Below, one piece after another: positions 33,829 through 44,955 of a stretch of 64,000 nucleotides of DNA. This DNA is from Aurifilum marmelostoma (taxonomy: Eukaryota > Ascomycota > Sordariomycetes > Diaporthales > Cryphonectriaceae). The notes beneath the pieces are model-generated. The model saw only the letters and a list, made by a program, of their open reading frames with translations. It ran no database searches and was not told the DNA's origin. The stretch is from NCBI GenBank assembly GCA_027559495.1, contig JAMXSV010000008.1, positions 930,001-994,000 of the forward strand, written 5' to 3'. A program made the position numbers and the translations under genes. Position 1 is the stretch's first letter. Every line of letters begins with the position of its first letter.

Positions 33829-35472
33829 TCACAATGACGCTCCCTTCAGGGCCAGCCAGGCTTTGGCCTCGTCGATGCCCATTGCTAAGAATATTGGTCA
33901 GCGGACAAAAGTCTGGTCCTATTTCGATGTGTCTGAACATTTCCCCATGAAAGTTCCCAGAATTCATCGTAGCGGCCGGGAGTGATGGAGACGTACCGAC
34001 TGTGAGCAACATCTTCCCAAAGGCCTCCACATCATCTCCCTTTGCATCAGCCATGGTGCTCAACATAGCTCTCCTCTTGACCACATAATGCTTCTTGTCC
34101 CGCCATGCCCTCGCAAACTCAAATGGATCCCGTGCATTCCACAGGTGCGCAGAGAGCGTCCAGTTCCGGCCCACGCTGCTCACGTGAACATCCTCCCCGC
34201 ACGCAGCGACCTGGCGCCCCGTGAACAGCTTCCACACCTTCATGAAGAAGCAAGCGATGAGAAATGTCCGTCGTGCGGACTCATGCAGCACCCAGTCTCT
34301 CCAGAACTGTCGCGAAGCCTGTAGATTCAGGAGAGAGCAGGCGTCGGTTCCGCCATCCGTGCCTGGGTGGTTCGTACTATCGCAGGAGCCCGGAGCAGCA
34401 GCGTGCGCATCCCAGTGGATATAGCTAGCCAGGGCGATGGCGGAGGACTGCAGGTCGCTGAACATGGCGTCTGCAGAGCATCGGGCAACGATGTCGCCGT
34501 CGAAGAACCTCGTGATCTGATAGAGCATCAGAGCTTGAGTTCGGGCCAGGGCATGGAAGAGGTTGCCTGGTATGTCGCAGTTCAGAAGGCCGTTGTTTAC
34601 TTTGGTATCGATGCAACGCATAATGATGGGCCCGTTGATGCTATTTTTGGACGCGTATAAAGCACAAGCCGATATTGCCTCTATTTTACGGATCATACAA
34701 TCAATCATGATGCGCTTGATCGTCGGGATAAACAAGGGTGATACTGAGCAGTGAGATACCGACCTTGCATGACCTGGGGCATCTCGTCTTTGTAGAGTGC
34801 AGGATGACACCATGGGGCTTGGAGCTCTAGTAGCATAGTTTTGGGCGCAGATTTGATCTGTTCTATGGCATACAGCAGTTTGTTCTGGACTTCTTGGTTG
34901 ATGGCTTCGAGATTGAACTGTCTCGGAGGGGTGACTTGCAGGGATTCTCTTGGTGAGACGTCCACTGTGGGATGAGTCGTCTTGGTGATGTCCGTCGCAG
35001 AGATGAATCTCTTGTCTCCTGTCTCGTCATCATTGAAGAGAGCTGTACTAGGAGATGGTACCCATGACAGTGCCGGATCTTGAAGCGTTCTGAAAGGATC
35101 CACGCCCAGATCAGCAACATCGAGCACCTCGCCTCCAGGCCAAGACGCATCGAGCGCAAGCGTGCTTGCATCCGCTTCCATCCAATGGTCTTGGTTGGAA
35201 GTCTCAGTCTGAACAGTCTCATTCTGGAGAGGCGGGTGCTCTATAAACATGGTGGGTGTAGAAGTAGTTGCATCCGAAAGGGGCTCCGTCTCCCGGGCTC
35301 GGCGGGGGATGCGAGCCTGAGATGGATATCTGCAGAACAACTTGCGCTGGGCACAGCGGAGACATGTTGGAAAGGTCTGGCTGCACCTTCTTTTGGCCTT
35401 GACGCAGTCGGAGCATGACTTGCGGCGCGGTGGCGGATCTTCACGCTCAAGGTGAGAGAATGGCGGCGACAT
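33829..35472 (-). CDS. Zn2Cys6 transcription factor, AflR-like size
   Basis: Three exons (complement of 34764-35472, 33997-34680, 33829-33884) give 482 aa. The zinc cluster has Cys20, 23, 30, 37, 40 and 47 (C-x2-C-x6-C-x6-C-x2-C-x6-C) with the basic stretch VKAKRR between the second and third Cys. That spacing is typical of AflR-type regulators of secondary metabolism. The C-terminal half is helical, with segments such as YQITRFFDGDIVARCSAD and WVLHESARRTFLIACFFMKV. It ends with a short third exon encoding about 18 residues. No biosynthetic core enzyme is adjacent, so the target may be the MFS transporter downstream or genes elsewhere. The AflR assignment is by architecture, not by a proven domain. 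Confidence 0.85.
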
Positions 35473-36124
35473 GGTGATGGCTGATGGCGTTGCGTTGCGG
35501 TCGTGAGCTTAGGCTCAACAGCCTAGTGGCGCCTTGAGCCATGAGCATCTGGTTCAGATCGGAGGGTTAGGGTTCTGACTTCCTGAGAGCATCTGAGCCC
35601 CCAGTGGGCCAATCTTGCTCATCCAAGGTTGATGATATCCTGAGTTGTGTTGTGTATGATAGCAGATAGTACTGGGCATATAATCAGGAAACATAGAAGT
35701 GACGGTCAAATTTCACAGTCGGGGAGCGGAAATGGGTGGATTGGTGCTATCTTCCAATATGGTGGCGCGAAAAGTCTGGTCAACGTATAATCACTAAGGG
35801 AAAAAGAAGAAGAAGACCAGTGCACAAGTCTGACGCGCAATTGATCTTGCCAGATACTCAAAAGTATATAGTAACAGGTCGTGGACTGTGTTGGAATGGA
35901 TGCCTATACGTCGGTAGAATGGCTGCAATTGATGTCTCGTCTCAGCAGAAAGGGAATGACATCCTGTAAGTGGCTATAGAAACCCACATAACGCAAACAG
36001 ATTTAGTAAAAAAAAAAAAAAAAAAGGCGGAAAATAAAAAGAAAGAATAGTGTCCAAACTTGCTCAAAAACAAGAGATGAGAAAGAAAAAAAGTAAACAA
36101 AGGGTAACAAAAGCAAAATGAAGT
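35473..36124. other. Upstream region of the Zn2Cys6 gene
   Basis: About 650 nt separate the factor's start from the tRNA. An A run lies at about 36008-36024. No gene is supported. Confidence 0.4.
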
Positions 36125-36222
36125 GATCTGTGCAGGGATCGAACCTGCAATCTCCTGATGGCTGAGCTCCGTGTTTTACACACAGGTCGTAGTCAGACGC
36201 CTTGCCATTGGGCCAACAGACC
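36125..36222 (-). tRNA. tRNA-Arg (anticodon ACG) with a 27-nt intron
   Basis: On the minus strand the cloverleaf reads as follows. The acceptor stem GGTCTGT pairs with ACAGATC with one G-T pair. A D arm follows. The anticodon stem TCTGA pairs with TCAGG. The anticodon loop CTACGA is interrupted after position 37 by a 27-nt intron. A short variable region and a perfect T stem GCAGG/CCTGC with loop TTCGATC complete it. Without the intron it is 71 nt. Anticodon ACG (inosine at the wobble base) decodes CGU, CGC and CGA arginine codons. The internal B box GGTTCGATCC is intact. No CCA is encoded, as expected in eukaryotes. Confidence 0.93.
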
Positions 36223-36611
36223 AACTTGATGTATACCATGATTAATACAAGCATTATCAGCACAACCTCTTGGAACGACATCGCCAACACCATCCCCCAT
36301 ATCAATGCTATGCTAGGACATATTCTTCTCCGTGCATCTAAGGTCAGATAAATCCCTTCTTTCCACTTTTGTCATCCTCTTAGACCTTCAAGCGTGGACA
36401 CAATACCAAACTATTGTTTGCAAACCTCTGCGGCCAGTACTCATTGCGGTCGACCCCTAACCCTTCAGAAGCTCAACGCACAGACCACCTGACGACGCTC
36501 GAGACCAATCCCGACCTCGCGGTTTGTCAACTGCCTCCAAAGGGACCTGCTGCGCATCAATCCCAATCAAGCAATACAAGGCGCCAGGTCACCACCGATT
36601 GCTCCGTCAAG
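36223..36611. promoter_or_regulatory. Promoter region of the complex I subunit gene
   Basis: About 390 nt lie between the tRNA 5' end and the NDUFB7-like start codon. Being upstream of both, the spacer probably holds the mRNA promoter. No motif is confidently assigned. Confidence 0.35.
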
Positions 36612-37096
36612 ATGGGTGGACACGACGATTTATTCGAGATGCCGCAGAGTAAGGCAACAATGGTCCCATCCCACAGCCTTCAAAGGGCCGCCTACTGACG
36701 TCAAGTTTTAGAGGCGACCCGCGAGGAGATGCGCGACGCCAAACTCCCCATGGCATACCGAGACAGCTGCGCGAGCCTCCTGATCCCCCTCAACCGGTGC
36801 CGATTCGAGACATACTATCTGCCGTGGAAGTGTGAGGTACGATTGAGAGGAGAAGAGGCCCCACAAGCCATCAACCAACCCACAGAGCCGAAGAGGGACA
36901 GCCGCATGCTGCGTGCCTGCGGTCTCTGTGGCTTGGACAGACTGCCTCAAACAGAACGGACAAATGCTGACAGAGAATCATAACATTACAGCAAGAGAGA
37001 CACACGTACGAGAAATGCGAATATGTCGAGTTCAAGAAGCGGGTGGCCAAGATGAACGAGCTGAGGGCGGCCAAGGACGGTGCGAGGAGCAACTAG
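36612..37096 (+). CDS. NDUFB7: NADH:ubiquinone oxidoreductase subunit NDUFB7 (B18)
   Basis: Three exons (36612-36648, 36712-36836, 36992-37096) give 88 aa. This is an accessory subunit of mitochondrial complex I on the intermembrane-space side. The twin CX9C motif of the family is present: CASLLIPLNRC (residues 32-42), and CEQERHTYEKC (from residue 53), which is split by the second intron. They would form two disulfides through the Mia40 pathway. The N-terminus starts MGGHDDLFEMPQ, and the tail is basic and coiled (KKRVAKMNELRAAKDG). The length is near that of other fungal B18 subunits. The first exon is only 37 nt, and its start was chosen because it is the only ATG in frame with a good splice join. 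Confidence 0.9.
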
Positions 37097-37699
37097 ACCG
37101 TGGAAGAGATGGAGGCTGTGACTGCAATGTCTTTGGCTTTGTACTTGAAGCGTCACTAGCCTACCGAATTACAAGAGAGAACAAAATAGACGACCCAAGA
37201 GCATCATTGCAGATTCCAATCGCCGTCGCAAGTGGGGATGTGTTGCTGAGAGGGGTACCCTCTATGGACGGATCTGGTCAGCTATGGCTGTCGAAGGCCG
37301 ATGAGGAGGCCGTTTCTTGATCGATTGCATCTTCTTCACGGGCTGCCCATACAGAGTGCAAGATGCCTGGTGGTCTTGACTCCTGGCACTTCCTGCTTGA
37401 TTCGCTGACGACAGTCAGGTTAGCCTTCCCAGACAACTCTTCCGTGTGCCAGCTAAGAACATTCATCAATTGGCCATGTCCATGGTCAAGACGTGTCTAT
37501 CATTCGATGATCTCAGAAGCAGAGCAACTATGACCCCATGGCTTATTATCCTTCCTCAGCAGAAGAAGCCAGGGGTGCTTTACACCTGGTGCCTCCTCGG
37601 GGAAGACGTCATCATCCTAAATGCCAAACTTACAGTCTTCACATAATTTGCCTTCACTTCAAGTCTTTCATCTACCCGAGTTCGAGTTCCAGACAGCAC
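37097..37699. other. 3' flank of NDUFB7 gene, no gene seen
   Basis: About 600 nt show no supported coding exon. Part of it, near 37500-37660, may belong to the decayed coding region that follows. Confidence 0.35.
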
Positions 37700-38175
37700 A
37701 GCACCCCCGTTTTGCAATTCAGTCTCTTGGCCAGCCTCGCTGTTCCAGCAAGACGAGAGACCAGATGGCGTCCGAAGCATTAGAGTGGATCTAAAGCAGG
37801 AAGAGAACACCAACGCCGAGTTCGAAGATGGCGAGAAAATGTGGCTGAGGACCCGTTCACTGCATCGAAGAAGTTCTCGCCAAAAATCGCAAGGCCAGGG
37901 ACAATAGCGGGTCTGAGCCGCTTCATTTCCTTAGATGCATTCTGAACAGCGCCTGCCGGACGACGAGGCGGACAGGCTTTTTCTCACCATCCGACAAGCT
38001 CCTATGCGGCGACGTCGTCCTCAACAGGCACCATGTCGCCCATCAGCTAGGGTCCCGCGCTATCCGGAGCGTCCTGAATGCGCTATACAGTTACACCACT
38101 CCCGGGGCTATCGCACAGTCGGTACTAGAGGATCGCTACTCGGCTGAGGAGGAAGAGACTGATATAACCTGCTGA
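37700..38175 (+). pseudogene. Decayed coding region of unknown family
   Basis: Protein-like sequence continues across three frames. Segment 1 includes SLFQQDERPDGVRSIRVD and an acidic EFEDGEK stretch. Segment 2 includes EDPFTASKKFSPKIARPG and GLSRFISLDA. Segment 3 includes EQRLPDDEADRLF, and segment 4 FSPSDKLLCGDVVLNRHH up to SVLEDRYSAEEEETDI before TGA at 38173. The frame changes fall at short runs (A4 at 37836-37839, TT at 37940-37941, T5 at 37978-37982). No splice sites resolve all of them. I do not recognise the family. It could be a real pseudogene or an unusual multi-intron gene. Confidence 0.4.
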
Positions 38176-39160
38176 CGGGTGCAGTGACTCTGGCCTGAGA
38201 ACTTCCTCTTGGTTGCTAGGAGAACTGAGAAGGCGGTAGGGTAGGTGATGCTTTCCAAGATACGCCGAAAGCCTGGTTCAGGTCATTGATAAGTACTCGG
38301 ACATGGTCGAACGTGGAAGGTTATCAAGCGGTGATCAGACGCTGGCTAAGCCGGGGGGGGGTTTCGTCGTCATCATTCTCGTCGTCATGTGTGACGGCGC
38401 CATCAGCGCGGATCCTGCGGACAAGACAGAGATTGTCCATTTTTCTGCTAGTTTGCAGCCTTATCGTGGTATAATGGGTCGTCTGTACGAGGTTGGCGCC
38501 GATCTATTTTCGGGAATCTCGAGCACAAGATCGAGGCGATTGGCAATAGTTTTTCGTTCTATAAAAGTGCCTCATGAGAACGTAAGAATGTGGTGTTGCC
38601 TAAGGCTTGCCAGGCTGAACATACTGTGGTATATTCGTGCTATGATATAAGGGGGGGCTCTAGAGGATTTTATTGCACGCTCCTCAAGGCACAACAAGGG
38701 GGGTTGTCCAGGGTCGGCACATGCCAGGTCCAGGTAGAACAAGACGCCCTCCAACCAATGAGCAAACAGGTCCTGGCCTGATGCTGATCCTGATCGGGCC
38801 TTTTGAGCCTTTCAACGCTCCGTACAAGATTGGGTGACATTCACACGTACAGAGAAAGGAGAGACGCCCTTGGCCCAAAGGAACGAACGGTACCGATTAG
38901 GGATGGAAGAACATCAGGCTTGCGATCCCCTGTGCGACAACCAGCCAACTCCGATAACCTTGTTCTGCAGATCGTCGTTGAAATTCCCACCTTTTTCCCT
39001 TCACCCCTGGGCGGCTCGAATCCTAGTTGAAACATTTGAAACAATTTTTAGGCACTGGGCTGTTCCGTTTCGAGCAAATCGGCCTTCTGCTTCTCGCCTC
39101 AGGATTCATATTTGCGGCGGTTAAGTACTGCTATACTAGATCCTACCGAATTCTCAGCTT

Positions 39161-39191
<31 letters not shown>

Positions 39192-39741
39192 ACGCGCCTT
39201 GTACCGTACGACCTCGACTGGTCGGGGCAATCACAGTATGTACATAATAGTAGCGCAATGGGGGCGGACTCGGTTGGGGACGAAATTTGATGAGTGTCGA
39301 TCTGTGTAGCCGGGATCCTCACACCACTGGACGGCTCCCTCCCCAATGCCCTGGCATGCCTGGGAATGGGAGTGCATCTCACTGTCTTGGCGGTCCCGCT
39401 CTTTTGAGATCCCGTCTGCAGTGGGTTGAGTTCGTGCTCAGGGGGTGGGTTTGGTCGCTGCAGGTGAGCATGAATGAAAGTTCCAAGGTCAATTATATAA
39501 TCCTGTGGAAGATGTAGATCAGTTGTAGTTTGTCCTTGAATTCCCTCTTCTTTTCTTCTGTTCTTTCCATGTCTTGACGGTGTCTATTGCTCATCTCCAT
39601 CCTTTGGTCCAGATACCCCTTTCGTCTTTCGTTGTCCTTGTGTATTTGTGTGTGTGCCAGTCACTCTCTTTTTTTTTCTTTCCCAGTCCCAGGGTCGGAT
39701 CTTACATTCTCTTTTTTTGAGTTATTACGTCGTAAGACAAG
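38176..39741. other. Intergenic region with GT microsatellite
   Basis: About 1.57 kb lie before the small secreted protein gene. A GT tract lies at 39165-39192, and a C/T-rich region at 39535-39720 is probably the promoter and 5' leader of that gene. An open frame at about 38286-38650 was considered but has no supporting motif. Confidence 0.4.
39165..39192. repeat. GT dinucleotide microsatellite
   Basis: About 12 uninterrupted TG units lie in intergenic DNA about 550 nt upstream of the small secreted protein gene. Confidence 0.9.
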
Positions 39742-40615
39742 ATGCAGTTCTCAGTTGTAGCCGCTCTCTCCCTCATCGCGTCCGCCGCCGCTCTCCCTGC
39801 GAAGTTTTCCGGTCGCAAGGTCAAGGTCCTCGAGGCCGCCGCTTCAAATTACACATGGACTATCACGGATTTCAACGCTGTTGGCGGCTCAGACAGCTCG
39901 TACAGTAAGTCACAGCTCTACAAGGCAGAGAACCTAAACCTCTACCAGAAAAGGGCCCAAGACACTGATATTCAGTGAATAGGTTTCGACATCAGCGCTC
40001 CTCCTACAACTGAAGCTGGCGTTGCGATACCAGCCTTGTTAGTATATTTCTTTCCTTTATTTATACGATACAAAGTCTTCCGTCCGGAGATTTAGGCAGA
40101 TATGTGGTGTCACAATGAGTTATCCGGTCAGAGAGCTCTTTCATCTGCCCTCGGGGACACGAGAAGGCCCTTCAAGCATTGTCACCCCAATTTATACCCA
40201 TTTACGGGAATATTACCTGGGTAGCTGACACCGGGTTCCCATCACACAGCGCTGCATCCTGCACAGGCAATGGCGTCGGCACTGGTCCCTGGCTCTGCAA
40301 CGGCACCACGACCACCAACACCAGTGAGGCCCTGGTCAACGCCTACCTGCAGGCCTCCAACGACACCACAGCTGCCCACCTGGTCGTGAGCTACCAGTAC
40401 ACCACGATTGAGGGCCAGTAAGTCTTTCCTTCCTCCTCCCTCTCACGATTCTCACGGAGACCCTCGCGCCCTCAACGGGATGTCCCCAGTTAACCGCGTT
40501 CTGCAATTCTTCCAGGTGGGGTGTCGAGTTCAACTTCACTGCGTTCCCGACCGCGCCGTGGGGGACCGGGCTGTCTTTCACCACGAGCCCGTCCAAGGTG
40601 TGGGGTGTTGAGTAA
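39742..40615 (+). CDS. Small secreted protein (AA1-like style), candidate effector
   Basis: Four exons (39742-39904, 39983-40037, 40250-40417, 40516-40615) give 161 aa. A clear signal peptide (MQFSVVAALSLIASAAALPA) ends near residue 18-20. The mature protein opens with NYTWTITDFNAVGG and contains SFDISAPPTTEAG and only two cysteines (SCTGNGVGTGPWLC), plus several N-glycosylation sequons. It ends with a WGVEFNFTAF / TSPSKVWGVE segment, consistent with a small beta-rich secreted protein like those annotated as AA1-like (Alt a 1-type) in fungi. The family link is tentative. The 212-nt second intron is long but required for frame. A clean C/T-rich leader precedes the ATG. Confidence 0.75.
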
Positions 40616-41287
40616 AAGGGCTGTGCCTGTTTAGTACACCACTGCTCAGGAGTGTGGGGGTTCATTCTGAGGGATGAACGACAAGCTGCTCTGCTCGGCT
40701 TTGATCGTGCAGGTTCTCTGGTCCGTGATCTGCGGACTCTGGCGTGTGTTTGGTACACAGCCGATCCTTTTTAACTTCTATTTTTGATACCTTTGACGCT
40801 GGACAGATTTGATTGGGGGAGCTTTCTTGATTGTTCTCCACGATGTATATCATATTATCATCCAGACGATTTGAGGTCGTATGACTCTTATGTAACTGGA
40901 GTAAATCATAAATGACCTCAAGAGGATGTGCCATACATTGATATAAGTGCGTGTGGGAACGTGATGTAGCGGTGAATCACATCGGTAACGATGCAGAGCA
41001 CCTACAACAAGACTTGCAAATGGGTGATATGTATCAAGAGAATCATGAGAGTGAGGGAAGTGGCCGAGAGCCTGGTGTCTTTCTTAACTCTGGCCAATCC
41101 CTGAAATACCTCGAAGCTGCTTGCCTACCCTAGGGTATGGTTTCTAGGGACCTGATTCTAGATTTTGGAGTAATTACCAGTAGAATCTCTGACCTGACCA
41201 CTTGCCGGTGCAATGAGGCCACAAATAAATCAGAAACCTGTTTTCAGGTTTTCTCCCTGTCCATTCGCCAACATCGACACCATCTTC
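40616..41287. other. Convergent intergenic region
   Basis: About 670 nt lie between the small secreted protein gene and the DUF1308 gene. No coding region was found. Confidence 0.45.
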
Positions 41288-42888
41288 TCACAACGAGGAA
41301 GCATGATCGATCTCATTCTTTGACGTCGGACCTGGAGGCCATATCCCTCTCCGCTGAAGCTCTCGTGCTCTCTCGGGACTCGGCCCACAGGTCACCAGCG
41401 CCCGATTGTACGGCAGCGCACATATGCGAGGCCCGCTCTCGTAGTCCCCCGCCAGGCTTGCCTCCACAGTCCGCACGATCTTTCCGGTGAGAGCCCTGTT
41501 GCTCGTCACCACCGTCAGACCCGAAACCCAGCCGTACAGATGTGTGGCTCTGTTGCCGGCAACGCCCTCGAGATGCTTCTCCACCTCCAAGGCCACCTCA
41601 GGAAGGACGCCGTCGCGGACAAGAGATTCGGCAGACAGTTCTGTCTCCTCGCCGGGGAGCACGTGCAGAGGCAGCAGCAGGTCCTCGGGGATGTGGTGGA
41701 TGGACAACCTCTGGAGGTCGCCCGGGCCGCCCTCGAGAAGCACTCGGGTCCTTTCCACCTCTGTGGGACTTCCTATGGTCCTCGTGATATCGGTGAAATG
41801 AGCAATGGCTTGTCTGGTGCAGACAAGCTTCCTGCCTCGCAGCCGTGAAGTCGCAAGAGACGGAATGAAGTTGTTCCCCTTGTTCTCGTCTTCGATATGG
41901 GTCTGGAGATCCCGCTCCATCCACGGCATTTTGGAAATCTTTGCATGACAAATGTCCGACACAAGAGCAATCAGAACACTGGTGTCAATCAAGATGGTGT
42001 CACCTACATCTTCTTCCTGGGGCAAGAGGTTGGAGATTGCCGTGTCGACAGGTACGGGAGGCTGGTTCGTGACCCATTCCGAGTCTGCGCAGTGGACTTT
42101 GACGTTGATATCGCTGCCGCCAATACCACGCAGTTTGCCAATCAGCCTGTCGACCTCATTATTCTGGCCCTCTCTAATCCTCGTCAAGATGATGCGTATC
42201 CTTGGGTGGCGGTAGTTGTGCCATTTACTGCGTGCCACGTCGACCACTTCCTTGGCTTGTCGAAGGGTTGCGACATCTTCGTACAACGTGTGACCATCAC
42301 TGTCGTTATCGTCGGCGCTGCTCTCTTCCCCGTCAGATCCCCAGTCCCATCCACCCTCCGCCATCTCAATCAACAGCCGTTTCTGGTCCTTGGTTATGAT
42401 ACGAATCCACTCTGCGCCCCCATCCACAACGGCATGGACACATATCAAGCCCCCTTTGCCAGTGTTCGCTCCCCTGCCGGACGTGGGGGGTCGGTGTCGT
42501 TCTTGCATGCAACCTGGACTATAGCAGCCTTGGGAAGCTGCTGATTCACAGAGACCAGGTGACGGCATCGCTTTACTATGTTCCAGTGCAGCTCGACGGC
42601 ATGCACGTTGCTGCTGCGGAAGCGCGCCACCGCAGAAAGAGGGCTCCCCTTTCCGGCCTTCCACCTGACAGCAGGCTCCGACGAGGCCAGATACGATTCT
42701 GCGGCCTCGATATCAGATCTCATGTTGTCCATGAGACTACGCAGGCCCTTAAAGTGTGCATTTCGGCCTTTGGCAGTGAAGAGTTGTTGGCGCAGCTGCT
42801 CCATTTCTCGCAGCAGATATTGGCTTCGCGCGATGATGTCGGCGGCCAACGCAGGCGCGCTCGATTCTCCTTCAGTTTCAGCAGTCAT
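41288..42888 (-). CDS. DUF1308 (PIN-like) family protein, frame interrupted
   Basis: The start is ATG at 42888. Residues 1-130 (segments DIIARSQYLLREMEQLRQQL and SAVARFRSSNVHAVELHWN) run in one frame. The rest, from GGLICVHAVVDGGAEWIRI to the end, lies in another. The DUF1308 core is clear: AEWIRIITKDQKRLLIEMA, then GDTILIDTSVLIALVSDIC with the PIN-like Asp, and YGWVSGLTVVTSNRAL near the end. One extra base in the G6 run at 42485-42490 would join the frames into 533 aa. No short intron with sensible signals does so without losing conserved sequence. The family is widespread in eukaryotes and of unknown function. Whether the break is real or an assembly error cannot be decided here. Confidence 0.75.
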
Positions 42889-43899
42889 GTATTTTTGGAA
42901 AAGGAAAGAAGTTTTGGTGCGAATAAGTGAAGATGAGAAGGACGTTGCATGGTGGCAGAGTTTTGATGACCCTAGAGGGTGAAAATGCCGGTGCAAACAC
43001 AGACGTCCTCTTTAAGGTGGATACTGAGGGTTAGGGTACCACAGTGCAGTATTCAGCATACTTATAGTACAAGAGATGGAGAGACGATTTACGGATGGCC
43101 GACATCTTTCTCAGGGCGATGAAATGTGGCAGGCCTCGAAATTGTCGTTTGAGACTTGTCATTGTCCTCACCACCGGGGCCGGCGCGCAGGCCTGCTTTG
43201 AGGTTGAGCAAGGTAGATGCAGCACCCTAAATAGGCTGCAAGGCGCTCACACTGAGAGATCAAAATGTAGCATCCACGGATGATTCCAGGAGGCTCATGC
43301 ACCTTGTGTATTCATCGATGAAGACTGCGATGGGAGGCGCAATAGGAGACTCTGGATAGCCACGAGTTCTGCAGAGCTCATGCTGAGCGAGTGCATCGGC
43401 ATAGCGCAACAACACTAGGGTTATTGTTTTTTTTTTTTTTTTTTTTTGCGAGAAATAATTACGATATCGAAGTCGGGGGTTTGATGAAGCAAGTATCATG
43501 TCGAGTCTAGACGCAAGAGAAAGAGCTTGTATCTCTACTCCAGTGCTGGAGAGCATATTTTGACACCTGAAAACTGATCCACGCGGCTCTGGTAAGCAAG
43601 GTTCGGAGGCCACTGAGCCGTTGAGCGTCAGCACACCCTTTCTGCATCTCGGCCCCCAACAGCCTGGTTTGCCTTTCCGGTCATAGAGCGTCTTTGCGAC
43701 GAAGACACAGATCTGCCTAGTGTGCTTGACTTCTCTCTGCTTCATCACTCCATCCTTCACAGGTGCTGGTGACAACTGTCCGGAAGAGCCCGGCTCGGTG
43801 CATCACAGAACCCCTTCACAGATGTTCTAGGCGCGAAGGCTATGGCTTGTGCAAGACTTCACCTCACACAAAGACCAGACAACGACTACCGATTTGTGT
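42889..43899. other. Intergenic region with T20 tract
   Basis: About 1 kb lies upstream of the DUF1308 gene. A T run lies at about 43428-43447. No supported gene. Confidence 0.35.
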
Positions 43900-44955
43900 C
43901 CAGTCAGGGTTCACGAAAGCCGGCTTCGTCTTAGCCCCTCATCTGTATTCACTATCCATAAGTCATCTAAACAGATCAGGCAAAATGCCTCTCCTTCTGA
44001 GTAGAACCCACGGTGTCACTAGACCCCTTGGTGCATGATGTAAATCCAAACACAGCACTTGGCTTTCTAAAGCCAGGCCTGAGCATCTTCAAGCTCGTTG
44101 CAAAGGGCGTGAGTACTTTGGTAGAGTTCCGGGACAGGTACAAGATCGCAAATCTGAAATTCAGTCTCTCGAACGGGCAGCTGTCAGCAATCAAGGGCGA
44201 CTCGGACTTGCAAGAGTTCACAGACGCATTATGTCTCTAGCTCGAGAAGGGTAAGGGCTCACTGGAAGAGGGCTGTGAGGATTCTGGAGTCTAGACCAGG
44301 GAAACAGTCTGCAATGATAAGCGCGTCCGACTTAACCTGCGCCAGTTGCAAATGGGGTGTCGTAACAAGGTCCGACTACATCGTCGATGGCATCTCGTAT
44401 AATTTTTTGGACTTTTGACGGCAGCAGGTGCAAGCGAAAGAGATGGCACTTTGATTTCGCAGGCGTCCAAACAGTCGTGTTTACATTTGACATCTCCTGC
44501 CGCGTTGGGACCTGCTCGAGGGTGAAGAGTCAAACAGCATGTCCGAAACTCTCCGGTGGTAGCACTCTCTAGTCAGCTTGATTTTCTTCACAAGGGCCAT
44601 TTTCGTACTCAGGCTCACGAAAGAGGGACAGGATGACCAAAGCGAAACTTGAGCAGTCGTATATTGGAACCATCTTTCCCAAGTTTCGGGCGACGCTAAT
44701 GACCTACAGAGGTTTATGCGATATATGATTGAGCTGCTCAAGTCTTACACCAAGCCAGGACAAATCTTTGGCCGCTCGATAGTATTTTGTCGCGCAAGGA
44801 ACATTGATGGGTCAACAACAGATTTGGCAGAGATTGCTCTCGATGAAGTCAACCATTCCGCCGACATACAACAATCGTCCGCCAGAGCTTCAGACGAGCA
44901 ATCTCTGGGCGTGGTGGAGCACGAGTCGATGGACCGATCATGGGGCTTTCTGTAG
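43900..44955 (+). pseudogene. Decayed gene fragments, possibly a STAND/ankyrin-type N-terminal region
   Basis: Two blocks look like former coding sequence on the same strand. Block 1 (about 44010-44240) reads NPNTALGFLKPGLSIFKLVA, then VEFRDRYKIANLKFSLSNG, and stops. Block 2 (about 44590-44955) runs from RAIFVLRLTKEGQDDQSE through an in-frame TGA, then NHLSQVSGDANDLQRFMRY, KSYTKPGQIFGRSIVFC and NIDGSTTDLAEIALDEVN to a stop. The helical, coiled style of block 2 resembles N-terminal regions of large fungal STAND or ankyrin proteins, but this is a weak impression. Stops and missing flanks argue against a live gene. Confidence 0.35.

Noticed and set aside
38286..38650. Open frame with repeated Arg/Ser and a hydrophobic stretch
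   Set aside because: Two overlapping frames look equally good, neither shows a motif, and the signal is no better than chance.
42379..42488. Intron to explain the DUF1308 frame change
   Set aside because: The only phase-compatible join has a weak GTCACC donor and deletes the conserved VSVNQQLP segment.
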